A stretch of DNA of 64,000 nucleotides from Xanthobacteraceae bacterium (GCA_029239875.1 JARBUD010000006.1:84657-148656); one strand, 5' to 3'; shown: positions 19,187 to 29,481, numbered from the stretch's first letter. Notes: generated from the letters alone by a model not told the origin. Numbers and translations: made by a program.

Positions 19187-20761
19187 TCAGGTCTTCGTCG
19201 CATGGCTGCCGGCACGGCCGGCGGCATCTTCCTGCTGCAGGCGCAGCATGGCGGCTTCCTCTTCCGCCTCAGCCCGGTTCTGCTTGCGCTTGCCCCATGC
19301 GGTCATACCCAGCGACAGCAGCATCACACCGATGATGGCGAGCGCGCCCGGCCGCTCGAAAATGTAGAGCGGGTTCCCGCCGCTGAGCTGATAGGAACGC
19401 AGGAACTCGGTCTCCAGCATGCGTCCGAGCAGGATGCCGACTACCACGGCCGCGACCGGGTACTGGTAGCGCTGCAAGGCGAAGCCCAGCAGGGCGAAGA
19501 CGAACAGCGTGATCGGTCCCGCCGTCTCGCCGGTCACCGCATAGGTGCCGAGCGTGGCGATGACCAGGATCGCCGGCAGGACATAGCGCGTGCGCACCTT
19601 CACGATGTTGCTGGCGACGTAGATGAACCCGATGCCGACCGCCAGCAGCACGATGGCCTGGACGATGTTGTTGAGGATGATGGCGTAGACCATCGGCTTC
19701 TGGGTTTCGATGAAGCTCGGGCCCGGCACGATGTTGTGCATCATGAAGGCCGCGATCAGGATCGCCGTGGCGCCGCCGCCGGGAATGCCCAGCGCCAGCA
19801 TGGTCGCCATCGAGCCGCCCTCGGCGCTTGCTACGGCGGATTCCGCCGCCACCACGCCCTTCGGATTGCCCTTGCCGAAGGTCGCGCTGTCCTTGGCGGT
19901 CCGCTTGGTCTCGGCATAGGCGATGAGGTTGCCGATGGACGAGCCGACGCCCGGCACCGCGCCGATGACGATGCCGATGATCGACCCGCGCAGCAGTACG
20001 CCGGGAAACTTCAGCGTGCCCCAGCAGCCCTTCAATATCCGGCGCACGCTCACCTCGCGCGAGCCCTCGGCCTCGATGATGTAGTCGCGGCCGGCAAGGC
20101 TGAGCAGCTGGCCGGCGGCAAGCAGGCCGATCATCGCCGGGATAGGCGAGATCCCGTCGAGCAGGACCGGTATGCCCATGGTGCCCCGGGTGAAGCCGGC
20201 GGTGTTCATGCCGATCGTGCCGAGCAATATGCCGAAGGCGGCAGCGAGCAGGCCGCGGCTGATATAGGTCGATCCGAGCGAGCCGAGCAGCAGCATGCCC
20301 CAGAGGGCCACGGCGAACATCTCCACCGGCCCGATCCGCAGCACGATGTCGGCGAGCGGCTCGACGACGAGGAGCAGCAGCAGATAGCCGCCGATGCCGC
20401 AGATGGTGGAGGCGAAGAGCGCGTAGCCCAGCGCCTCGTTATGCTCCCCCTTCTTCGACATGGCGTAGCCGTCGAAGGTCGTCGCGAAGGACGATGGCGA
20501 TCCGGGAATGTTCATCAGGATCGCCGGTACCGAGCCGCCGAAGCCTGCCCCGGTGTATACCGAGGTCAGGAAGACGATCGCCGAGAAGAAGTCCATGTAC
20601 AGCGACATCGGCAGCACGATCGCCATGGCCATGGTGATCGAGATGCCCGGTATGGCGCTGAACACGAGCCCGACGATCAGACCGGGAACGATCCATCCCC
20701 AAGACCCGACCGAGGAGAACATGATGCCGAGGGCATCCTGGAAGGCCGAAATATCGATCAT
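19187..20761 (-). CDS. tctA: Tripartite tricarboxylate transporter permease (TctA), second copy
   Basis: GLVFSAIPGISITMAMAIVLPMSLYMD, GFGGSVPAILMNIPGSPSSFATTFDGY. Confidence 0.9.
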   Translation of the reverse strand: MIDISAFQDALGIMFSSVGSWGWIVPGLIVGLVFSAIPGISITMAMAIVLPMSLYMDFFSAIVFLTSVYTGAGFGGSVPAILMNIPGSPSSFATTFDGYAMSKKGEHNEALGYALFASTICGIGGYLLLLLVVEPLADIVLRIGPVEMFAVALWGMLLLGSLGSTYISRGLLAAAFGILLGTIGMNTAGFTRGTMGIPVLLDGISPIPAMIGLLAAGQLLSLAGRDYIIEAEGSREVSVRRILKGCWGTLKFPGVLLRGSIIGIVIGAVPGVGSSIGNLIAYAETKRTAKDSATFGKGNPKGVVAAESAVASAEGGSMATMLALGIPGGGATAILIAAFMMHNIVPGPSFIETQKPMVYAIILNNIVQAIVLLAVGIGFIYVASNIVKVRTRYVLPAILVIATLGTYAVTGETAGPITLFVFALLGFALQRYQYPVAAVVVGILLGRMLETEFLRSYQLSGGNPLYIFERPGALAIIGVMLLSLGMTAWGKRKQNRAEAEEEAAMLRLQQEDAAGRAGSHATKT

Positions 20762-20770
20762 GTCGGGGCC

Positions 20771-21274
20771 TCACAGAATGGTGGTGTGCATGGGGAAGGG
20801 GATCAGCGCCCGGAAGCCGTAGACACCGACAAGCGTCACCGCGAGCGAGAAGCCAATGAGATGCAGCGGGCGGCGCTCTCCGCAGACGGCCATCGCCGCG
20901 GCGGTGAACAGGAAGATGCCGATGTCGAAGCCGATGACGTCGAGCAGGAAGACCAGCAGCCCGAGCGCGGCGCCAAGGCTCGCCATTCGGATGATGTCGG
21001 AGCGCTCGGAGGGAATCGTCGGCGCGAGAGGGTCCTGTTCCTTCGGGGACTTGGCGGTCTCCTTGTCGACCCGATGAAAGCACTGCGGGATGATGAAGAG
21101 GTACATGGCCAGGGCGAAAAGCGCGACCGGCTGCACCAGAAGCAGGTTGTTGACGCTCAGGGACACGCTGCGGGCATCCAGCAGATACCAGAACACAGCT
21201 GCGGCGATGAGCGTGATGAGGGCGAGATGCCCATAGTCGATGGTGTATCTGTGCTGACCGATACGCATCGTCAT
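20771..21274 (-). CDS. tctB: Tripartite tricarboxylate transporter TctB family protein, second copy
   Basis: 167 aa, TM protein between tctA and tctC. Confidence 0.78.
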   Translation of the reverse strand: MTMRIGQHRYTIDYGHLALITLIAAAVFWYLLDARSVSLSVNNLLLVQPVALFALAMYLFIIPQCFHRVDKETAKSPKEQDPLAPTIPSERSDIIRMASLGAALGLLVFLLDVIGFDIGIFLFTAAAMAVCGERRPLHLIGFSLAVTLVGVYGFRALIPFPMHTTIL

Positions 21275-21334
21275 CTCCGTTCGTGAAGGTGGAGGGCGAG
21301 CGCGCGACCGCGACCGCCCTCCTGGCGATGCGAG

Positions 21335-22330
21335 CTACTTCAGCAGGTCGACGTATTTCGCCATCTTGGCGGCGTTGTCGCGATAGGCCTTGTCGGACGC
21401 CTCGGGGCCGAACCAGGTCGTGGCCAGCTCCTGCTTCTGGAGTGCCTCGATCGCCTGCGGGTTCTTGCTCGCCCGTTCGACGGCACCGGCGAGGAACTTG
21501 TAGATCTCGGGCTGCTCGTTCTTCAGCTTCGTCGTGACCGCCCAGCCGCGCTGCGAGCCCTCGACGAAGTCACTCTTGACGCCGCTCGCCGCCAGCAGGG
21601 GCGCGTCGGGATACCAATCGACCTTCTCGGCCGCGAAGATGGCGAGCGGGCGAACCTTGGTCTTGAGAGGCAGGAAGCCTTCGCCGCCGACGAAGCCGAC
21701 GTCGACCTGCGCGCCCGCGGTGGCATTGCGGGCCGGCCCGCCGCCGTCATAGGTGACGATGCGCAGCTTGGTCGGGTCGATCTCGGACGCCTGCATGGCA
21801 AGCACCATGTTGGCATAGTCCGCCGAAGCCGGCTGCACGCCGATGCTGAGGCTGGAGGGATCCTTCTTCAGCTTCTCGATGACTTCGGCGAAGGTCTTGA
21901 TCTCGCTGCCCGCCGAGGTCGCCGCAAGCGTGTAGTCGCGCGAGGGCAGATTCAGCATCGCGAAGTCTTCGACCTTGTAGGGCGCGCCTTGCAGGAGCAC
22001 GGTGAGCGGAATGTACGGGGCGGCCGAGGTGCACATGATGCTGTAGCCGTCGGCCGGCTGGTTGAGGGCGTAGGAATTCCCGAGCTGGGTGCCGGCGCCG
22101 GGCTTGTTCACGATCACCAGCGGCTGGCCCAGCTCCTTTTCGAGATAGGGCGCGAAGGCGCGGGACAGCCGGTCATTGTAGCCGCCGGTGGCGAACGGCA
22201 CGATGACATTGATCGGGCGCGACGGATAGTTGGCCGCCTGCAGGATCGACGGCATCGCGACGAGCCCGCCCGTAACTGCCAGGCCGCCGGCAGCGATCCT
22301 GAATGTGTCTCTACGTGTGAAATTGGTCAT
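21335..22330 (-). CDS. tctC: Tripartite tricarboxylate transporter substrate-binding protein (TctC/Bug), second copy
   Basis: Tat-like leader MTNFTRRDTFRIAAGGLAV; YPSRPINVIVPFATGGYNDRLSRAFAPYLEKELGQP. Confidence 0.87.
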   Translation of the reverse strand: MTNFTRRDTFRIAAGGLAVTGGLVAMPSILQAANYPSRPINVIVPFATGGYNDRLSRAFAPYLEKELGQPLVIVNKPGAGTQLGNSYALNQPADGYSIMCTSAAPYIPLTVLLQGAPYKVEDFAMLNLPSRDYTLAATSAGSEIKTFAEVIEKLKKDPSSLSIGVQPASADYANMVLAMQASEIDPTKLRIVTYDGGGPARNATAGAQVDVGFVGGEGFLPLKTKVRPLAIFAAEKVDWYPDAPLLAASGVKSDFVEGSQRGWAVTTKLKNEQPEIYKFLAGAVERASKNPQAIEALQKQELATTWFGPEASDKAYRDNAAKMAKYVDLLK

Positions 22331-22423
22331 GGTTTCCTCCCGCCGTTCCATCTGAGTTTGAGTGGCCGGCGACGATGCGCTGGTCGGCCTAGTGGATTGA
22401 GCGCAGCCAGACTGTTCTTGATG

Positions 22424-22442
22424 TCGTCAACTGTCAACAGAT
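22424..22442. promoter_or_regulatory. GntR operator-like site C
   Basis: TCGTCAACTGTCAACAGAT upstream of tctC 22330; reverse complement contains TGTTGACAGTTG. Confidence 0.6.
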
Positions 22443-22587
22443 TTGGGGTCGCCGCGGAAGCCACTAGGTGTTGTTTCGGTAATCGGCTTCTCTGAATTTA
22501 TATGAGGAAGCCTGAATTTTATCCGGTAGAATCTAGATTTTCTATGCTGCATTCCGCGTCCCGGCCGGCGACAGATGCGATCGCATG

Positions 22588-22606
22588 GTGTTGACAGTTG
22601 TCAATC
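22588..22606. promoter_or_regulatory. GntR operator-like site D
   Basis: GTGTTGACAGTTGTCAATC upstream of the AbrB-family operon. Confidence 0.6.
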
Positions 22607-22753
22607 TGAATGGCTGTATCACCCCAAGGCATCCGCCGGCGTTCAATCGCTGCGAGACGGGTGCCAGGGAGGTTTGATGTTCACCTGCGGCTCGGGCAGT
22701 GAGTCCCTACCTTCGCACCGTTTCCGGACGCCCGGATTTCCGCGCCGAAAGCT

Positions 22754-23869
22754 GTGTGCCTGATGGACGACGTGGCGCAGAAGCCAATCGGCGCGCGCGT
22801 GGAGCGTCCGTCGCCAGGCAAGCGGTGGCTGTGCGTCGGCCTTACCTATGCTGTCGCGGTAGCAGCAGGATACGTCGCTGCGTGGCTGCATGTGCCGCTG
22901 CCCTGGATGTTGGGACCGCTCTTCGTTTGTGGCGCCCTCATGGTCCTGGGCGTGCCGCTCCAGGCGGCACCGCACATGCGCGAGATCGGCCAGGTGATCG
23001 TCGGCCTTGCCATCGGCATGCGCTTCACGCCGGCTCTCCTGCTGGTTTCCCTGGAACTGCTCCCGGCCATGCTGGGGGCGACGTGCTACATCATCGCCGC
23101 GACGTTCGTGGGCGCGCTGATCATGCGTCCCATCGCCCGGATCGATCCCACAACGGCCTTCTTCGCTACGGCCGCGGGTGGCATGGCCGACATGGCGGTC
23201 GTGGCCGCGGCGCGCGGGGGCGATACGACCGCCGTTTCCATCGTGCATGCGCTGCGGGTCACCACCGTGGTCAGTCTGGTTCCGTTCCTCGTCTTTGCCT
23301 TCGGCGAGCAGGGCACGATCAATTCGGCCGATGCGGGCGCCGCAAGCGATCTGCCGACGCTGCTTCTCGGGCTCGCCGTCGCTTATCTCGGCGCGCATCT
23401 GCTGCGTCCCACGGTCATCCCCAATCCATGGCTGCTCGGTTCCCTCCTGCCGAGCGCGGCGCTCGGCGCTTCGGGCCTGCTGAGTGTCGTCGTGCCGGGC
23501 GTGATGATCATCGCCGCACAGGTCATGATCGGCGTCTGGCTCGCCATGCGTTTCCGGCGCGACCTGTTCGTTCGGCTGCCGCGCGTGGCCTTCGGCGGTT
23601 TGGTGGTGGCACTGCTGCTAGTCGCCGCGGCGGGGCTCGGGGCAGAAATCCTGTCCGTAGCGACGGGGCTCCCGATAACCACGAGCTTTCTGGCGCTTGC
23701 GCCGGCGGCCATCACGGAGATGGTGCTGACCGCCAAGGCCATGCACGCCGACGCCGAGCTGGTGACCGCCTTTCACATCGTCCGCATCGCGGTGATCGCC
23801 TCGACCATACTCCTGGTCTTCCGGATCTACCGCTACGTGCTGAGGGGGTACTATGGATCTCGGACTTGA
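22754..23869 (+). CDS. AbrB family membrane protein (PF05145-like; putative ammonia monooxygenase regulator/transporter)
   Basis: 371 aa, many TM; VPLPWMLGPLFVCGALMVLG, GQVIVGLAIGMRFTP, ATAAGGMADMAVVAAARGGD. Confidence 0.82.
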   Translation: MCLMDDVAQKPIGARVERPSPGKRWLCVGLTYAVAVAAGYVAAWLHVPLPWMLGPLFVCGALMVLGVPLQAAPHMREIGQVIVGLAIGMRFTPALLLVSLELLPAMLGATCYIIAATFVGALIMRPIARIDPTTAFFATAAGGMADMAVVAAARGGDTTAVSIVHALRVTTVVSLVPFLVFAFGEQGTINSADAGAASDLPTLLLGLAVAYLGAHLLRPTVIPNPWLLGSLLPSAALGASGLLSVVVPGVMIIAAQVMIGVWLAMRFRRDLFVRLPRVAFGGLVVALLLVAAAGLGAEILSVATGLPITTSFLALAPAAITEMVLTAKAMHADAELVTAFHIVRIAVIASTILLVFRIYRYVLRGYYGSRT

Positions 23870-24647
23870 GGGCCGCCGCGCCCTCGTGATCGGCGGCAGC
23901 TACGGCATCGGCGAGGCGACGGCGGAGATCTTCCTTCGCGAGGGCGCCGAGGTCGTCATCGCCTCGCGCAGCCGCGCCAATCTCGAGGCGGCTCGTGACC
24001 GGCTCGAAGCGGCGACGGGCCGGACGCCGGCCATCGCCGTGGCCGATCTCGTCGCCGAGCCAAACGCCGCCGCGACGCTGCTCGCCCATGTCGACGAACT
24101 CTGGGGGGCGCTCGACATCCTGGTCAGTGCGGTCGGCGGAAGCGTCCGCGCCGATTTCGACACGCTGTCGGATGAGGACTGGCTCGCCAGCTACCAGTTC
24201 AACGTGCTCTCCACGGTCCGCGCCGTGCGAGCCAGCCTGCCCTTGCTGGAGCAGGGCAGGGCGCCGGCCATCGTCACGCTCGGGGCGGCGGCCGCGAAGA
24301 TGCCCTACGCGCATCAGGTGATGACCAACGTGCACAAGGCGGGACTTCTCGGCCTGGTCAAGACGCTGGCGCTGGAGTTCGCCCCCAAGGACATCCGCAT
24401 CAACAGCGTCGGCCCGGGCCGAACCAGGACCCCGCTCTGGATATCGCGGGCAAGCCGCATGGCGGCCGAGCGGTCCGTGCCCATCGAGGAGATCTTCGAG
24501 GAGTTCTCGGAGGAGATCCCCCTGCGGCGCTTCGCCGAAGCGTCCGAAATTGCGGTGATGGTCGCTTGGCTGGCCAGCCCGCTCGCGAGCTACGTCACCG
24601 GCCAGGTCATCAATGTCGACGGCGGCATTGCCCGCGGATTGCTGTGA
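23853..24647 (+). CDS. SDR family oxidoreductase
   Basis: ALVIGGSYGIGEATAEIFLREGAEVVIASR; GQVINVDGGIARG. Confidence 0.87.
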   Translation: MDLGLEGRRALVIGGSYGIGEATAEIFLREGAEVVIASRSRANLEAARDRLEAATGRTPAIAVADLVAEPNAAATLLAHVDELWGALDILVSAVGGSVRADFDTLSDEDWLASYQFNVLSTVRAVRASLPLLEQGRAPAIVTLGAAAAKMPYAHQVMTNVHKAGLLGLVKTLALEFAPKDIRINSVGPGRTRTPLWISRASRMAAERSVPIEEIFEEFSEEIPLRRFAEASEIAVMVAWLASPLASYVTGQVINVDGGIARGLL

Positions 24648-24658
24648 AGGAGAACGAC

Positions 24659-25762
24659 GTGCCCGACCGGAACAACGCCACCCTTCGGATTGGCGTCCTT
24701 GAAGGAGATGACATCGGTCATGAGATCGTGCCCGCCGCTCAGCGCGTAGCCGCCGCCGCGGCTTCGGCAGCGGGGCTCTCCATCGACTGGCGCCCGGTTC
24801 CCATCGGCCGGCGTGCACTTGATGAACTCGGTCATACCATGCCGCCGGGAACGCTGGAGACTCTCGGCACGCTCGACGGCTTCATCCTCGGTCCCATCGG
24901 CCATCAGGCCTATCCGAAGGTACCGGCGGCGATCAATCCGCACCCCATCCTGCGCAAGCACTTCGACCTCTTCGCCAATGTGCGCCCGACGCGCTCCTAT
25001 CCCGGGCTCGGGTGCCTTTATGACGACATCGACCTCGTCATCATCCGGGAGAACAACGAAGGCTTTCAGCCGGACCGAAACGTCGTCGCCGGTTCCGGCG
25101 AGTTTCGCCCCACGCACGACACGACCATCTCCGTGCGGGTCATTACCCGCGAGGGCAGTCGCAAGGTCGCGCGCGCGGCGCTGGAAATCGCGCGCTCCCG
25201 CGGGAAGCGTCTCACGGTCGTCCACAAGGACACCGTGTTCAAGCTCGGTTGCGGGATGTTCGTTGAGGAATGCCACGCCGCCGGCGCAGAGTTTCCGGAC
25301 GTCGCCATCGACGAGGTCATCGTTGACACCTTCGCCATGAAGCTGGTCCGCGAACCCCAGCGGTTCGACACCGTCGTCACCACTAATATGTTCGGCGACA
25401 TTCTCACCGATGAAGCGGCGGGTCTGGTGGGTGGCCTCGGCATGGCGCCGGGGCTGTGCATCGGGCGGGGCGACATCGCCATGGCACAGGCGACGCACGG
25501 CTCGGCGCCGGACATCGCTGGCAAGGGCGTCGCCAATCCCTACGCCATGATCGAATCTACCCGGATGCTAGTCGAATGGCTCGGCCGCAAGCGCGGCATC
25601 GCGGTCGCCGAACGCGCCACGGCCCTCATGAAGGCCGCCATCGAGGCGGCCCTGGCCGACCCCGCCACCCGCACGCCAGACATTCGGGGCACCGGCACAC
25701 AGGCCGACATGGTCGGCGGAATACTTTCAGCAATGGAGAGGCTCAGTCATGCGGCAGCATAG
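24659..25762 (+). CDS. Isocitrate/isopropylmalate dehydrogenase family protein (GTG start)
   Basis: IGVLEGDDIGHEIVPAAQRV, VIIRENNEGFQPDRN, TNMFGDILTDEAAGLVGGLGMAPG. Confidence 0.85.
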   Translation: MPDRNNATLRIGVLEGDDIGHEIVPAAQRVAAAAASAAGLSIDWRPVPIGRRALDELGHTMPPGTLETLGTLDGFILGPIGHQAYPKVPAAINPHPILRKHFDLFANVRPTRSYPGLGCLYDDIDLVIIRENNEGFQPDRNVVAGSGEFRPTHDTTISVRVITREGSRKVARAALEIARSRGKRLTVVHKDTVFKLGCGMFVEECHAAGAEFPDVAIDEVIVDTFAMKLVREPQRFDTVVTTNMFGDILTDEAAGLVGGLGMAPGLCIGRGDIAMAQATHGSAPDIAGKGVANPYAMIESTRMLVEWLGRKRGIAVAERATALMKAAIEAALADPATRTPDIRGTGTQADMVGGILSAMERLSHAAA

Positions 25763-26855
25763 GATCGCCGTGATACCCGGGGATGGCATCGGCTCGGATG
25801 TCATTCAAGCCGGACGCCGCGTGCTGGACGCGCTCGCGGATGCCGACGGTGGCTTCGCTTTCGAATTCGAGAGCTTCGACTGGGGCTCGGATCGGTATCG
25901 CCGCGTCGGCAGGATGATGCCGGAGGACGGCGTCGAGACGCTTCGAAGCTTCGACGCCATCTATTTCGGCGCTGTCGGGGACCCGCAGATCCCGGACCAC
26001 ATCACGCTGTGGGAGTTGCGCCTCGCCATCTGCCAGGGCCTGGACCAATACGCCAATGTCCGCCCCTCGCGGCTACTGCCCAACATTGCCGGTCCCCTCC
26101 GGCCCGAACTCGGCCGCGAGATCGATTGGGTGATCGTGCGTGAGAACAGCGAGGGCGAGTACGCCGGCGCCGGCGGTCGGGCCCATCGCGGACTGCCGAT
26201 CGAGGTGGGCATCGACGTCTCGGTGTTCACGCGCGCCGGCGTGGAGCGGATCGCGCGCTTCGCCTGCGAGCTCGCCATGTCGCGGCCGCGGCGCAAGCTG
26301 ACCATCGTCACCAAATCCAACGCGCAGCGCCATGGCATGGTGTTGTGGGACGAGATCTGCCGCTCGGTCGTGAAGGATTTTCCCCGGCTCGACGTCGACT
26401 GGATGCTGGTCGACGCCATGACCATGCGCATGGTGTTGCGGCCGGGCACCGTCGACACCGTGCTTGCCACCAACCTGCATGCCGACGTGTTGTCGGACCT
26501 CGCCTCCGCACTCAGCGGTAGCCTTGGCATCGGCGCCACCGGCAATCTTACGCCCGACCGCAGCGCGCCCTCGATGTTCGAGCCGATCCACGGCTCGGGC
26601 TTCGATCTGATCGGCAAGGGAATAGCCAATCCCATCGGCGCCTTCTGGACGGCTGTCCTGATGCTTGAGCATCTCGGCGAAGTGGACGCCGCCGCCCGAC
26701 TCATGGCGGCCATCGAGCAGGTGACTGCCGAGGGGGTAGCTCTGACCCCCGATCTCGGCGGGACGGCCCGCACCGATGACGTCACAGCGGCCGTCATCGG
26801 CATCATCAAACGACAAAATGACGCAGAACTCCCCCTGCAGCGCAGCAACGCGTAG
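25749..26855 (+). CDS. Tartrate/malate dehydrogenase-type decarboxylating dehydrogenase (TtuC/DmlA-like)
   Basis: IAVIPGDGIGSDVIQAGRRVL, VIVRENSEGEYAGAGGR, TNLHADVLSDLASALSGSLGIG. Confidence 0.82.
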   Translation: MRQHRIAVIPGDGIGSDVIQAGRRVLDALADADGGFAFEFESFDWGSDRYRRVGRMMPEDGVETLRSFDAIYFGAVGDPQIPDHITLWELRLAICQGLDQYANVRPSRLLPNIAGPLRPELGREIDWVIVRENSEGEYAGAGGRAHRGLPIEVGIDVSVFTRAGVERIARFACELAMSRPRRKLTIVTKSNAQRHGMVLWDEICRSVVKDFPRLDVDWMLVDAMTMRMVLRPGTVDTVLATNLHADVLSDLASALSGSLGIGATGNLTPDRSAPSMFEPIHGSGFDLIGKGIANPIGAFWTAVLMLEHLGEVDAAARLMAAIEQVTAEGVALTPDLGGTARTDDVTAAVIGIIKRQNDAELPLQRSNA

Positions 26856-26879
26856 AAAGTGCGAGCCCTTCCCGTTTAA

Positions 26880-26895
26880 ATTGTCTACAATTGAC
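26880..26895. promoter_or_regulatory. GntR operator-like site E
   Basis: ATTGTCTACAATTGAC just upstream of GntR 26898..27599. Confidence 0.5.
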
Positions 26896-26897
26896 GA

Positions 26898-27599
26898 ATG
26901 GATGTGAAGAACGAACCGAGTCACCTCAACGACCTGTCCGTGGTGAAGAGCGTATCGCTCACGAGCGCGCTCGAGAAGGAGCTCGAGCGTCTCATCCTCA
27001 CTGGCGAGCTGGAACCGGGCGAGCGGATCAACGAGATCCATCTCTCCAACCGTTTCGGCACGAGCCGCGGCCCCATCCGCGAGGCCACGCGGAGCCTCGA
27101 GGCGAAGGGTCTGGTGGAGGTCGTGCGAAACCGCGGCGTGTTCGTGCGCCGGCTGTCGGTACAGGATGCGATCGAAATCTATGATGTGCGCGCTGCTCTG
27201 TTCGGCCAGGCGGGCCGCCTGCTGGCCGAGCGCATGAACGATGAGCTGCTCGCTGAACTGACTAGGCTCGTCGACGAGATGGATGTCGTGGCTGAGCGCG
27301 GCAGCTTCGACGACTATTACCCGCTCAACCTCGCCTTTCACAATTTCATCGTCACCTCGGCGGGCAACCGCACCTTGACCGCAGAGTACCACCGTTTCGT
27401 CAACAAGCTGCACCTCTTCCGGGCCCGTGCGCTTGTCCAGGGTGGGGGGCTCGCGGTGTCGAACCGCGAGCACCGCGCCATGCTCGAGGCGCTTGCCTCA
27501 GGGGATGGGGACCGAGCCCAGATGACGCACTGGCGCCACGTGGCACTCGCCAAGCGCCGCGTCATCGCCGCCGTCGACGGCGCGTCGCGCATCGACTGA
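26898..27599 (+). CDS. GntR/FadR-family transcriptional regulator
   Basis: FGTSRGPIREATRSLEAKGLVEVVRNRGVFVRRLSVQDAIEIYDVRAALFGQAGRLLA; close paralog of 15574..16242. Confidence 0.88.
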   Translation: MDVKNEPSHLNDLSVVKSVSLTSALEKELERLILTGELEPGERINEIHLSNRFGTSRGPIREATRSLEAKGLVEVVRNRGVFVRRLSVQDAIEIYDVRAALFGQAGRLLAERMNDELLAELTRLVDEMDVVAERGSFDDYYPLNLAFHNFIVTSAGNRTLTAEYHRFVNKLHLFRARALVQGGGLAVSNREHRAMLEALASGDGDRAQMTHWRHVALAKRRVIAAVDGASRID

Positions 27600-27667
27600 G
27601 CGACTTTAGGGATTTTAGCCGGCGAATATTCTCCGTGACTTCCGCACAGTCGGGCGGCCACGGCGGC

Positions 27668-28693
27668 TTACGCCGCCGCGCGCGCCTCGATCTGCCGCGA
27701 GGCCACGCGCGCCGCAAGGCGGATGGCGGCCTCGAAGGCGCCGATATCGGCAACGCCCTTCCCCACGATGTCGAATGCCGTCCCGTGCGCCGGCGTGGTG
27801 AAGACGATCTCCAGCCCGGCCGTGATCGTCACGCCCTTGTTGAAGCCCTTGAGCTTGGTCGCGATCTGCCCCTGGTCGTGATACATCGCCAGAACGCTGT
27901 CATAGGCGCCGTTGAAGGCTTTCAGGTAGACGGTGTCGGCCGGCCACGGACCGTCGCAGACGATGCCTTCCCGTGCCATGGCCTCGACCGCCGGACGGAT
28001 GATGTCGATCTCTTCGGTGCCGAACAGCCCACCCTCGCCGCCATGGGGGTTGAGAGCGGCGACGGCGATGCGCGGCCGCTCGATGCCGGCCTTGCGCATG
28101 GTCTCGTCGGCAAGTCGCAGGGCGCGGCAGACGGAATCGAACGACACCTGATCCAGGGCGGTGCGCAGCGACACATGCGAGGTGACGCGCGTCATCCACT
28201 GGCCTTCCAGCACGTTCATCTCGCTGAAGGGGCCGGTATGTCCCAGCAGGTGGGCGAACATCTTGTGCTCGTCCGGGAAGTGCCAGCCGCCCTTGAACAT
28301 GGCCTGCTTGTTGAGCGGCGCAAAACACACGCCGTCGATCTCGCCGGCCTTGGCGAAGTCGATCGTCCGCGCCAGCGTCTCGCCCGTCAGCCTGCCGGAT
28401 TCGGCATCGGGGACGCCGAGCGGAAGGGCGGCGGGATCGACATTGCTCAGGTCGACCAGCGCGATCTCCGGCGCGTCCCAGTCCACGGCGGCAGGGGAGG
28501 GGTAGCGGCGATAGCGCAGTGAAACGCCGGCTTGCCTGGCGCCGAGTTCCAGCACACGGGCATCGCCGATGACGACGATCCGCGCCACATCGCGCCCGCG
28601 CCCTTCATGAAGGATGCGCGCGGTCTGCTCCGGTCCGATGCCGGTGCAATCGCCGGGGACGAGGGCGAGAACGGGAAGTTCGACGCGGGTCAT
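27668..28693 (-). CDS. PdxA family protein (4-hydroxythreonine-4-phosphate dehydrogenase-like; possibly PdxA2)
   Basis: VLALVPGDCTGIGPEQTARIL, YHDQGQIATKLKGFNKGVTITAGLEIVFTTPAHGTAFDIVGKG. Confidence 0.85.
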   Translation of the reverse strand: MTRVELPVLALVPGDCTGIGPEQTARILHEGRGRDVARIVVIGDARVLELGARQAGVSLRYRRYPSPAAVDWDAPEIALVDLSNVDPAALPLGVPDAESGRLTGETLARTIDFAKAGEIDGVCFAPLNKQAMFKGGWHFPDEHKMFAHLLGHTGPFSEMNVLEGQWMTRVTSHVSLRTALDQVSFDSVCRALRLADETMRKAGIERPRIAVAALNPHGGEGGLFGTEEIDIIRPAVEAMAREGIVCDGPWPADTVYLKAFNGAYDSVLAMYHDQGQIATKLKGFNKGVTITAGLEIVFTTPAHGTAFDIVGKGVADIGAFEAAIRLAARVASRQIEARAAA

Positions 28694-28697
28694 GTTG

Positions 28698-29459
28698 CTA
28701 CCTATCTGGAAATTTCGGCGTTCGGGGATCCAATGGGCTGAGGCGCGCGGGCATGGCAGCATCGTCTTCCAGCGTGCGCAGGAAGCGGGCCTTGCCGGCG
28801 AGAATGTGCCGCTCGAGCAGACGCGCGGCCGTCGTACCGTCGCTCTGGCGCAGCGCTTCGACAATGGCCTTGTGTTCGTCGTTGGAGCTTCGCATCGAGC
28901 CAGGCAGAACCAATCCCCGCCTGCGGAACAGGTGCAGCTCGGCCTCGAGCAAGGGGTAGAGTTCGATGAGCTTGGCGTTGTCCGAGGCCATCACCACCTG
29001 GCGGTGAAACTCGTTGTTCAGCGTGTAGAAGGCGGCGATATCAGCCGTTTCGATGGCGGCATCCATCCGCCCGATCAGTTCGTCCATCAACCTCAGCTGG
29101 GAGGTGGCGATGATCGAGGCCGCCAGCCGGCCGGCGGTGCCGAACAGGCCGGCGCGGATGTCGTAGAGGTCGAGCGCCTCTTTGGTGTTTATCTCGCGAA
29201 CGAAGAACCCCCGGTTCAGTTCGCTGCGTAGCAACCCGATCTGCTCCAGCGCCCGACAGGCCTCGCGTACCGGGCCGCGGCTGATGCCGAGCTTGAGCGC
29301 AAGCGCGCTCTCATTGATCCGCACACCGCCGGTCAGTTCGCCCGTGCCGATCAGGCGCTCGATCTCCCGTTGAATCAGTGGCACGTGCGACGTCGTGCGA
29401 GGTGTCCGGCCGGAAGTGGGTGAGGGTGCGCGATCCATGTGCGCATCTCGCCCGCTCAT
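28698..29459 (-). CDS. GntR/FadR-family transcriptional regulator
   Basis: LGISRGPVREACRALEQIGLLRSELNRGFFVREINTKEALDLYDIRAGLFGTAGRLAA. Confidence 0.88.
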   Translation of the reverse strand: MSGRDAHMDRAPSPTSGRTPRTTSHVPLIQREIERLIGTGELTGGVRINESALALKLGISRGPVREACRALEQIGLLRSELNRGFFVREINTKEALDLYDIRAGLFGTAGRLAASIIATSQLRLMDELIGRMDAAIETADIAAFYTLNNEFHRQVVMASDNAKLIELYPLLEAELHLFRRRGLVLPGSMRSSNDEHKAIVEALRQSDGTTAARLLERHILAGKARFLRTLEDDAAMPARLSPLDPRTPKFPDR

Positions 29460-29460
29460 G

Positions 29461-29481
29461 TGTCAATTGTCAACAATTATC
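29461..29481. promoter_or_regulatory. GntR operator-like site F
   Basis: TGTCAATTGTCAACAATTATC, directly upstream of GntR 28698..29459. Confidence 0.6.

Noticed and set aside
18911-21286. 791-aa plus-strand ORF
   Set aside because: Overlaps the rhodanese 3' end and lies antisense to tctA/tctB; highly polar low-complexity translation
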